From assembly GCA_050996405.1 (NCBI GenBank), contig JBPCRW010000226.1:1-17736 (forward strand): a stretch of 17,736 nucleotides of DNA, written 5' to 3'. The notes under the pieces were generated by a model. That model did no database searches, was not told the DNA's origin, and worked only from the letters and a program-made list of their open reading frames with translations. Origin of the DNA: JBPCRW01 sp050996405 (GTDB taxonomy: Bacteria; Acidobacteriota; Blastocatellia; Pyrinomonadales; Pyrinomonadaceae). Positions 1 to 5,043 of this stretch are shown piece by piece. Position numbers and translations under genes: made by a program. Position 1 is the stretch's first letter. Each line of letters begins with the position of its first letter.

Positions 1-200
1 GGCAGTTCGCGCTTCTCTCAATTCCGGTCGTGATTTTGTGCGGCTACGTCGCGCTGCGCTCGTCGGAAACGCTGATTGATTTGTCGGTCTGGATAAAATC
101 GGCGTGGCTTTTGTTTCGGCGGCGCGCACTGTTTTTGCGTTTGCTGGTTGAGCGCGAAACGCTGCAAAGGGAAATCGGGGAGATTGCCGAAAACGGCTAG
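1..200 (+). CDS. C-terminal fragment of a membrane-associated protein (5' end outside window)
   Basis: An open frame (codons in phase with position 3) runs from the window edge to TAG at 198-200 and gives about 65 residues. It starts with a hydrophobic stretch (LLSIPVVILCGYVAL), followed by an amphipathic region and a basic, Arg-rich segment (FRRRALFLRLL), and ends in a short Glu-rich helix. This is one membrane helix plus a cytoplasmic amphipathic tail. The pattern resembles the C-terminus of some bacterial lysophospholipid or glycerol-phosphate acyltransferases, but no catalytic motif is visible, so that reading is only a guess. Its stop codon overlaps the stop of the opposing btaB gene within the tetranucleotide CTAG at 197-200, so the two genes converge with no room for a terminator. 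Confidence 0.6.
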   Translation, partial: QFALLSIPVVILCGYVALRSSETLIDLSVWIKSAWLLFRRRALFLRLLVERETLQREIGEIAENG

Positions 201-841
201 GATTTTCTGAATTCCGCGATTAACGAATATCTTTTATACAAAGTTTTGACCGTTAATTCGCCCAAATCTTTCGCTTCCAAATTTTCCAAAAACGGCAGCA
301 ATTCCTGCGGATACGCGACGTGAAACTGCGCTAACCAATTTTGCAAAACTTTCCGAAACCATTTTGGCAAATCCTTCTGGTCGTAAAAATCAACAATGAA
401 AAATCTCTTTCCGGCTTTTAAATTTTGCAAAGCGTTTTCGATTGCCGCGCGCCACGCGGGAATCATCGTTATCGAATAACTGAAAAAAATTGCATCGAAT
501 TTTTCCCGCAAATCAAAAGTCTGACGGTGCGAAAAATCGTCGGCAAGCGCGTTTTCAAACCGGATGTTTTTGAGATTCTCCGTCTCAATTCGCGCACGCG
601 CGGTTTTCAGCATTTCTGCCGAAGCATCTAGTCCGTAAAAGTTTCCCTTCGGATATTTTCGCGCCAAAATAGTTAGATTTCTGCCCGTTCCGCAGCCGAT
701 TTCGAGAATGTTTTCGCCGTCGGAAATTGGCATTTCCGCCAGCAATTTGTCGCGTCCGAGCAAGTAGTATTTGCGCGTCAAATCGTAAAAATATCGCTGG
801 CGGCGATACATTCTGTCCATTTTCTCGAAAGCGTCTGCCAT
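197..841 (-). CDS. btaB: BtaB-like S-adenosylmethionine-dependent N-methyltransferase (betaine lipid synthesis)
   Basis: This is a class I SAM methyltransferase of 214 residues. The glycine-rich motif I, ILEIGCGTGRN, lies at about 45-55 and the acidic ribose-binding turn YGLDAS at about 69-74. The N-terminus (DRMYRRQRYFYDLTRKYYLL) is very like BtaB of Rhodobacter and rhizobia, which methylates diacylglyceryl-homoserine three times to give DGTS. The ATG at 841 was chosen because the BtaB-like N-terminus begins there. A start at 862 would add seven residues and lies inside the palindromic repeat. No clear SD is visible. The gene lies 78 nt downstream of btaA on the same strand, the expected partner and order, which strongly supports the call. 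From the methyltransferase fold alone the substrate could not be assigned. Confidence 0.85.
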   Translation of the reverse strand: MADAFEKMDRMYRRQRYFYDLTRKYYLLGRDKLLAEMPISDGENILEIGCGTGRNLTILARKYPKGNFYGLDASAEMLKTARARIETENLKNIRFENALADDFSHRQTFDLREKFDAIFFSYSITMIPAWRAAIENALQNLKAGKRFFIVDFYDQKDLPKWFRKVLQNWLAQFHVAYPQELLPFLENLEAKDLGELTVKTLYKRYSLIAEFRKS

Positions 842-847
842 AATTTT

Positions 848-922
848 TAACCGCGAACACACGAAAAATCACGAAAAGTTTTAATTATTTTCCTTCGCGT
901 TCTGTTGTGGTTTTTGCGGCTA
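848..922. repeat. Imperfect palindrome between btaA and btaB
   Basis: The arm at about 848-878 (starting TAACCGCGAACACACG) is roughly the reverse complement of 892-922 (ending TTTTTGCGGCTAA). The two arms are separated by an AT-rich spacer at about 879-891. The arms match with several mismatches and one or two gaps. The right arm runs up to the btaA stop codon at 920-922, and the left arm starts just upstream of the chosen btaB start. In RNA it would form a long imperfect hairpin in the btaA-btaB spacer. The 'cgtgatttttcgtgtg' style of sequence resembles dispersed intergenic repeats that I recall from several unrelated bacterial genomes. Whether it is dispersed in this genome cannot be seen here. 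Confidence 0.5.
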
Positions 923-2161
923 ATTCCTCAAAATATAAAGATGAAATCCGCCGTAAATCGAAGCGCGGTCTTGTTTGAAAAGTTCTTCGGACAAACCTTT
1001 TTCATACACGAATTTTTCGCGCAAATCCGGCGGCAGATTTTTTTCAACCGGCGACGACGCGCCCGCCGTGCGGAAAATTATCCGCGAATCTTTTTCGCCT
1101 TTTTGAGAAATTGCAGACCACAAATCGTTCATCGCGCCCGCGTTCATCCAATCCTGCGCGTCGAGAAAAACGAAACGATTGAACGAATTTTTCGGCTGAG
1201 TTTTTATTTCTTCAGTTACCGAACCGATTTCCGTTTTAATACGGTCGGCGTTGGATTTTAATTTTTCGTAATTTTCAGCTTTCAAATATTCGGGAATGGC
1301 GCGGCGATTTTTCGTGTCGTAACGTCTGGCAAACGCCTGCCACGCGAAATAATTTTCGTCAATCGGAAACTCGACGGCGAGACGTTTGACGCGCTCTTTA
1401 TAAATATCGACAATGTTTTCGCCGCCGCTCAAATCCTTTTTCAATTCTTCATATTGCTGGGGCGGAATGCCCAAACCGAACAATGTAACCGGCATTTTCC
1501 CGATGATTTTAATGATGAACGAATCAAAAAACGGAGCGATGAATTTTTCGTAAAGCGCGGCTTGTTCGTCGAGCGTTTTCGCCTTTAAAACTTCTTCGGG
1601 ACGGCATCCGAGAAACTGCGCGAATTTGTGAAAAACGCGCAGAAAATAACCGTTCCGCGAATGTTCGTAAAGCCCGCTTTTGCCGAAAAAATCAATCCGC
1701 CTGCCGCGCGTGATTTTTCCCGAAAGCGAACTCGACTCCCAGAAATTTTTAGTTTCTTTATCCAGATTCGGCACGATAAATTTTTCGTAATTTGCAACCG
1801 CTTTCACGCTTTTGCCGTCACCGAAAAACGCGAAAAAATCTTCGTGCGTCGGAAGAAATTTGAGAGCCGCGATTTTTAAATTTAAAAGAAAAATATGATG
1901 ACGATTGAGGTCAACCGCCGTCACGCTTTCGGGATTTTCAAGCAAATAATTGAGCGCGTTGCAGCCGCCCGAAGAAATTGTTAACACGCGCGAATTTTCG
2001 TTCAATTTTAACGCTTTAATATCAACGCGCGGGTCTTCCCAAATCTGATTATAAACAAAAGCGTCAAACCAAACGGCGAAAAGTTTCTGCAAAACGCTCT
2101 GCTTTTTTGAAGCGTCTTTTTGCCTGACCGCGCTCTGAATTGAAACTTCGTTCGAACTCAT
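920..2161 (-). CDS. btaA: BtaA-like SAM:diacylglycerol 3-amino-3-carboxypropyltransferase (DUF3419)
   Basis: The 413-residue protein matches BtaA in length. BtaA transfers the aminocarboxypropyl group of SAM to diacylglycerol, the first step of betaine-lipid (DGTS) synthesis. It carries the family hallmark YNQIWEDPRVD at residues 37-47. A SAM-binding-like strand-turn (VLTISSGGCNALNYL) lies at 59-73, followed by AVDLNRHH at 82-89. Near the C-terminus are FVFLDAQDWMNA, RIIFRTAG and YGGFHLY, as expected for DUF3419. No signal peptide or membrane helix is obvious, so it is probably a peripheral enzyme at the inner membrane. It is the first gene of the btaA-btaB unit. A TATAAT hexamer lies on the minus strand at 2184-2179, about 18 nt before the ATG, but I see no good -35. 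In known bacteria this pathway is induced by phosphate starvation; I see no convincing Pho box. Confidence 0.93.
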   Translation of the reverse strand: MSSNEVSIQSAVRQKDASKKQSVLQKLFAVWFDAFVYNQIWEDPRVDIKALKLNENSRVLTISSGGCNALNYLLENPESVTAVDLNRHHIFLLNLKIAALKFLPTHEDFFAFFGDGKSVKAVANYEKFIVPNLDKETKNFWESSSLSGKITRGRRIDFFGKSGLYEHSRNGYFLRVFHKFAQFLGCRPEEVLKAKTLDEQAALYEKFIAPFFDSFIIKIIGKMPVTLFGLGIPPQQYEELKKDLSGGENIVDIYKERVKRLAVEFPIDENYFAWQAFARRYDTKNRRAIPEYLKAENYEKLKSNADRIKTEIGSVTEEIKTQPKNSFNRFVFLDAQDWMNAGAMNDLWSAISQKGEKDSRIIFRTAGASSPVEKNLPPDLREKFVYEKGLSEELFKQDRASIYGGFHLYILRN

Positions 2162-2262
2162 AATTCACAAGATTTTTAATTATAACTTATTGTTCGGTTT
2201 TAGCGGGAATCAACAATGAAAACTTATAAGTTGTTTTTTTTTTACATTTACGAAAATAAAAC
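2162..2262. other. AT-rich intergenic stretch upstream of the island promoter
   Basis: This stretch separates the minus-strand btaA start from the plus-strand promoter at 2263. It contains a 12-bp perfect palindrome, AACTTATAAGTT (2221-2232), followed by a G and a run of ten T's, then A-rich sequence. The A/T tracts just upstream of the -35 box resemble an UP element. No coding region is apparent. Confidence 0.4.
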
Positions 2263-2292
2263 TTGACAAATCGAAATAATTAAGATGATAAT
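2263..2292 (+). promoter_or_regulatory. Sigma70-type promoter for a structured RNA
   Basis: There is a perfect -35 TTGACA at 2263-2268 and a -10 GATAAT at 2287-2292, separated by 18 nt. With TGATAA at 2286-2291 the spacer is 17 nt. The upstream region is A/T-tract rich. Transcription would begin at about 2298. A short inverted repeat (GATGA at 2284-2288, TCATC at 2296-2300) overlaps the -10 and start site and could be an operator, though at 5 bp it may be chance. Confidence 0.6.
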
Positions 2293-2327
2293 TCGTCATC
2301 TCAATTGAAAATCAGGAAAGGTCTTTT

Positions 2328-2453
2328 ATGGCTTGGCTTCGCTTTACACACTTTATTCAAATAAATCTCATCATCAAAAATGAGTCGCTAAAGTGTAACT
2401 GCCAAGCCGCGCGGAATTTTTTTCACTTGAGAGAATATTTTCGCAAAAAATAA
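2328..2453 (+). CDS. Possible 41-residue small ORF inside the structured RNA
   Basis: An ATG at 2328 opens 41 codons ending in TAA at 2451-2453, just before the terminator stem. It is preceded by a purine-rich AGGAAAGG (2314-2321) with a 6-nt spacer, a plausible ribosome binding site. The predicted product starts MAWLRFTHFIQ, is basic and has two cysteines (CNC near residue 24). I do not recognise it. It could be a leader peptide, a small protein of a dual-function RNA, or an accident: the codons coincide with stems P2-P4, which by itself explains the sequence. I favour accident or leader over a stable protein. Confidence 0.2.
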   Translation: MAWLRFTHFIQINLIIKNESLKCNCQAARNFFHLREYFRKK

Positions 2454-2455
2454 TT

Positions 2456-2495
2456 AAGCCTTGACGATTGTTACAAGCAGTCGTCAAGGCTTTTT
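2456..2495 (+). terminator. Strong rho-independent terminator
   Basis: There is a perfect 12-bp stem, AAGCCTTGACGA (2456-2467) with TCGTCAAGGCTT (2481-2492), and a 13-nt loop. It ends in a run of five T's (2491-2495). It closes the structured RNA and lies about 170 nt upstream of the gene at 2667. That gene therefore needs either its own promoter (none clear) or read-through. Confidence 0.85.
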
Positions 2496-2637
2496 GTTTC
2501 GAGTGCTTCTGTCGTATTTCGGACAACAGATGCGAACCCTAGCAAATCGTATCTTAACGCAAAACACGGCAGCGGCTCAACCTGAAACTTGAGAGTTGAA
2601 TACGTCTGCGCTTGAATTGTCCGGCTCATATTCATCT

Positions 2638-2661
2638 CTCCTTTAGAAGATTTCTAGGAGG
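2638..2661 (+). promoter_or_regulatory. Hairpin covering the Shine-Dalgarno of the 2667 gene
   Basis: The perfect SD AGGAGG at 2656-2661, 5 nt before the ATG at 2667, is opposed by an anti-SD arm immediately upstream. CTCC (2638-2641) pairs with GGAG (2657-2660), and TAGAA (2644-2648) pairs with TTCTA (2652-2656). This gives nine pairs around a 2-nt TT bulge and a 3-nt GAT loop, with a further possible U-G at 2637/2661. Folding would block ribosome binding, so translation may depend on temperature, a trans-acting RNA or a protein. The short loop and the bulge make the stem only moderately stable. The region 2496-2637 before it shows only weak hairpins and no convincing promoter. Confidence 0.45.
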
Positions 2662-2666
2662 ATACT

Positions 2667-3473
2667 ATGTTGAGATACTTTTCCAAATTTTTTGCTTTCG
2701 TGTTGATGACATCTTTTTTCTTGTCCGTGCCTGTATGTTTTGCATCGGGTAGCGATATTGAGAAAGAAAGGTCAGTTAAAAATGTTCAAGCGCATATTTC
2801 CAGCTTTACCAGTAATCAGGTAGAAATGAAAATATCTGAAAACGCTCGCTCATTGGGAATGGTTTCGCTCTATAAGAAAGATAAGGAAGTTGGGGTTTTA
2901 TATAAAACCAATTCAGGCGAAACTTTTAGCATTACGATATTAACGAAGCCGAGTCTTTTAAAACAACTAAGGGGTGGAGGCACTATGTTGCTAAAGTATG
3001 GAAATTATTCGGTTGAGTATGAAGTTAATCCTTTAATACTTAACAATAATAAATCTATTACAAACCCAAAAGAGGAAGAATTTGCTAGGTTTTTTTCCGT
3101 TGTCGCCGGAAATAAAGAATTATCCAATCTAATTCAGACTACAAGCTTAGCTTTAAGGTCAGAGCAGCCTATAAAAAAATCCTTTGGGATGATAGATGAT
3201 TACAGTCCCGCACAATGTGCCGGAGCAATTGCAAGCTGCGCTCTAGCAGTTGTTGGTTATGCAGGAACTTGGGTTGCGATTGCGTCTTGTGGAGTTGGGT
3301 TAGCTCCGACTTGCGTATTAGGATTACTAGGACACGCGCCAGCGGCAGTGTGGATGGTTTCATCCTGTGTTGAGTTTAAGGCGTGCCAAAAACAACCTAC
3401 CAAAGCCACTTTTGGGTTTGGTGATGACACGGAATTGCAAATGGACCTTGGGGTGGATGGATTGGATTATTAA
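2667..3473 (+). CDS. Secreted protein with six-cysteine hydrophobic C-terminal domain; bacteriocin-precursor-like
   Basis: The product is 268 residues. A Sec signal peptide occupies about 1-27 (basic start, hydrophobic core FFAFVLMTSFFLSVPVCFA). Residues about 30-130 look beta-rich and polar and 130-180 helical. A distinctive segment at 184-240 is rich in Ala, Gly and Val, with six cysteines at 184, 191, 208, 216, 234 and 240 (C-x6-C-x16-C-x7-C-x17-C-x5-C). An acidic tail ends in GLDY. The layout of exported N-terminal domain plus compact Cys-rich hydrophobic C-terminus resembles halocin C8-type bacteriocin precursors, in which the C-terminal part is released and the N-terminal part gives immunity. 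That is inference from architecture; I cannot show homology. An alternative is a membrane-inserting helical hairpin of unknown role. The perfect SD, low GC and AT-rich codons (TTA, ATA, AGG, CTA) set it apart from its neighbours and suggest transfer. Confidence 0.8.
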   Translation: MLRYFSKFFAFVLMTSFFLSVPVCFASGSDIEKERSVKNVQAHISSFTSNQVEMKISENARSLGMVSLYKKDKEVGVLYKTNSGETFSITILTKPSLLKQLRGGGTMLLKYGNYSVEYEVNPLILNNNKSITNPKEEEFARFFSVVAGNKELSNLIQTTSLALRSEQPIKKSFGMIDDYSPAQCAGAIASCALAVVGYAGTWVAIASCGVGLAPTCVLGLLGHAPAAVWMVSSCVEFKACQKQPTKATFGFGDDTELQMDLGVDGLDY

Positions 3474-3496
3474 CAGATTAATCTAGGAGGTTAAAA

Positions 3497-3811
3497 ATGT
3501 TTTATACAGATTTTGAACATCTAATAGGTATGCCGATTCCCACAACGATTTTTATAACGTTGTTCTGGCTTACTACTGTTTTATTTAATATTAGGTCGAA
3601 ATCGTTTAAGGATTTAGCAACGCTTCACCTAGGACTTTACTTTATTGCGACTATTTTAATCGTAATAATCAATGTACTTTCAAATATGGAAGGAAGTACA
3701 GAAACAAATAAAGTTACAATATTTGCGGTGGTTTTACTTTTTTCCGCGCTAACATTAAAAATGTTTTTTATGTGGAAATCAAAAAAGTTACCCGAATGTG
3801 AAATGCGGTAG
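3497..3811 (+). CDS. Small three-helix membrane protein; possible immunity or accessory protein
   Basis: The 104 residues contain three hydrophobic segments at about 12-32, 43-61 and 74-93 (LYFIATILIVIINVL, IFAVVLLFSALTLKMFF). The tail is basic then polar (MWKSKKLPECEMR). There is no signal peptide and no family I recognise. It starts 23 nt after the stop of the Cys-rich secreted protein and has its own perfect AGGAGG at 3485-3490, 6 nt before the ATG. Both genes share the string TCTAGGAGG ahead of their starts. Co-transcription with a bacteriocin-like gene, small size and polytopic topology would fit an immunity protein, but this is guilt by association. GC is low (one 60-base line counts about 33 percent). 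Confidence 0.75.
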   Translation: MFYTDFEHLIGMPIPTTIFITLFWLTTVLFNIRSKSFKDLATLHLGLYFIATILIVIINVLSNMEGSTETNKVTIFAVVLLFSALTLKMFFMWKSKKLPECEMR

Positions 3812-3822
3812 TGCTGTAAAAA

Positions 3823-3858
3823 TTCAGAAGAAGAAATTTAAAAATTTCTTCTTCTGAA
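3823..3858. terminator. Perfect 17-bp inverted repeat, probable terminator
   Basis: TTCAGAAGAAGAAATTT at 3823-3839 is exactly complementary to 3842-3858, with only AA between, so the tip must open to form a loop. It lies 12 nt after the stop of the small membrane protein and closes the island. On the minus strand the stem is followed by a T run (complement of 3817-3821). On the plus strand no T run follows, so plus-strand termination would be weaker. Confidence 0.6.
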
Positions 3859-3907
3859 AGTTATATTCTACAAAGTTTTAAAATTAAATCTCAGAATAAA
3901 ATGCTAG

Positions 3908-3930
3908 TTTAGCAATAAAAAATTGCTGAA
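3908..3930. repeat. Short hairpin upstream of the 3984 gene
   Basis: AGCAAT (3911-3916) and ATTGCT (3922-3927) flank an AAAAA loop, and the stem can extend by three further pairs. It lies in an AT-rich 125-bp spacer where a promoter for the following gene would be expected. A possible operator or part of the leader; role unknown. Confidence 0.3.
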
Positions 3931-3983
3931 ATATCCTTATATTCAATAACCGGAGTTGAATTTTTGTTAAATGGAGATATTCG

Positions 3984-4964
3984 ATGATGAAAAAAAACTT
4001 TTATTTGCTTTTAATTTTATTTCTTTCCTTCCAAACAATAACAGCGCAGGATTTGCCCGATAAAGCCAGAATTGACCGCGCTAATGAAATAATCAGCCAA
4101 GCGCGCCAAGCAGTTTATCAAAAGGTTAAAAGAGAGGATATAAAATCTCTGTATCTGCAAACGAACGGAACAACCGCGATGGAATCGGTGACGCAGATTG
4201 AAGGCGATAAAGAGCCGCGGGAAACGAAATTGAGGCAGACATTGGAATCGAATACTTCGGTTGAGTTGGCGGATAAGGCGAAGCAGGAAGTTCTCAGCTT
4301 TGACGCGGCGAAAAATCCGGCTGAAAATCATACGAAAATTGAAAGCCTCGTCAACGGCGAAAAGTTTTCGCAAACGACGGATATGATAATGGACGGCAAG
4401 GCAATTGATATGAACGCGATATTCAACGCGCCCTTTATGCCGGAAAGCCTTAAGAAGCAGATGAAGGAAGCGATGGAAAAAGCTAAGCCGACGAAGGAGA
4501 AAATTCAAAAAAGCATTTCGGAACAGCTTTATACGGTTTTGCTTAGTCCGTTGTGGGGCGACGATAAGGTTTTTGTCTATGTCGGCAAAGCCGAAGCGGG
4601 CGCGGGCGCGCGGGCGGATATTCTCGAAATAGAATCGGATACCGGACGACAGACGCGCTGGTTTTTTGACGAGAAAACGCATCTTTTGCTGATGATTACC
4701 GACGAGATTTCCAAAGGCGGAATATCAGCGAAAACGACGCAGTATTTTTCCGATTACCAGCCGGTTGACGGCTTGCTGATTGCCAAAAAAATCAACGTCG
4801 AAACCGAAACTTCGAGCGAGCCGCGCGAAATGGAGATTATGGGGAAAAAAATGAAAATGTCCGGCAAATCGAAAATGGTTTCGGAAATGATTGTTAAAGA
4901 TTTTAAGATAAATCCAAAATTCAAACCGGAAACTTTCGCGGTTAAAGAAACGAAAGATAAGTAG
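3984..4964 (+). CDS. Secreted or periplasmic protein, possibly LolA-like fold
   Basis: The product is 326 residues with a signal peptide at about 1-21 (basic MMKKN, hydrophobic LLLILFLSF, then TAQ). I do not recognise a named family. Residues about 30-60 (ARQAVYQ...DIKSLYLQTNG), the middle part and DGLLIAKKINVETET near 265-280 have the alternating strand pattern seen in outer-membrane lipoprotein-carrier-like (LolA/LppX) domains, where a curved sheet holds lipid. This is inferred from pattern only. The stretch about 155-180 is highly charged and helical (MKEAMEKAKPTKEK). Start choice: GGAG at 3973-3976 is 7 nt before the first of two tandem ATGs. It lies 79 nt upstream of the outer-membrane receptor gene on the same strand, so the two may act together in the envelope. 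Confidence 0.85.
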   Translation: MMKKNFYLLLILFLSFQTITAQDLPDKARIDRANEIISQARQAVYQKVKREDIKSLYLQTNGTTAMESVTQIEGDKEPRETKLRQTLESNTSVELADKAKQEVLSFDAAKNPAENHTKIESLVNGEKFSQTTDMIMDGKAIDMNAIFNAPFMPESLKKQMKEAMEKAKPTKEKIQKSISEQLYTVLLSPLWGDDKVFVYVGKAEAGAGARADILEIESDTGRQTRWFFDEKTHLLLMITDEISKGGISAKTTQYFSDYQPVDGLLIAKKINVETETSSEPREMEIMGKKMKMSGKSKMVSEMIVKDFKINPKFKPETFAVKETKDK

Positions 4965-5043
4965 ATAGCGGCGAGTGGAAAGCCAAGTAGTCTGTTTTCG
5001 GTATTTAATCTAACTCTATTTTTAACTCGCGCCGTAATTGTTT

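Larger units (their letters stand above)
2298..2495 (+). ncRNA. Predicted structured small RNA or leader RNA, family unknown
   Basis: A good promoter and an intrinsic terminator bracket about 198 nt with nested complementarity. P1 pairs 2299-2311 with 2420-2432, 12 of 13 positions paired with one mismatch at 2305/2426. P2 pairs 2330-2337 (GGCTTGGC) with 2401-2408 (GCCAAGCC), 8 bp. P3 pairs 2348-2355 (ACACTTTA) with 2389-2396, 8 bp. P4 pairs 2367-2371 (CTCAT) with 2380-2384 (ATGAG), with an 8-nt loop. Between P1 and P2 is a large asymmetric internal loop (2312-2329 opposite 2409-2419). An AU-rich tail leads to the terminator. The plan (long closing stem, open central bubble, irregular apical stem) recalls 6S RNA but the apical part is shorter, so I do not assign it. 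The alternative is an attenuator leader for the gene at 2667, with the terminator as the switch. A 41-codon ORF lies inside. Confidence 0.5.

Noticed and set aside
2162..2262. Pho box upstream of btaA
   Set aside because: I looked for CTGTCAT-like direct repeats because the pathway is phosphate-regulated elsewhere, and found none convincing.
2298..2495. Firm assignment of the structured RNA as 6S RNA
   Set aside because: The closing stem and central bubble fit loosely, but the apical part is short and no sequence hallmark could be verified without a covariance model.
4017..4682. 221-codon minus-strand open frame opposite the 3984-4964 gene
   Set aside because: The product is Arg/Phe-rich with no domain pattern. 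The plus-strand gene has a signal peptide and an SD, so this is a shadow.
5038..5043. TTG start for the outer-membrane receptor
   Set aside because: An ATG two codons later is more likely and gives a clean signal peptide; no SD favours the TTG.
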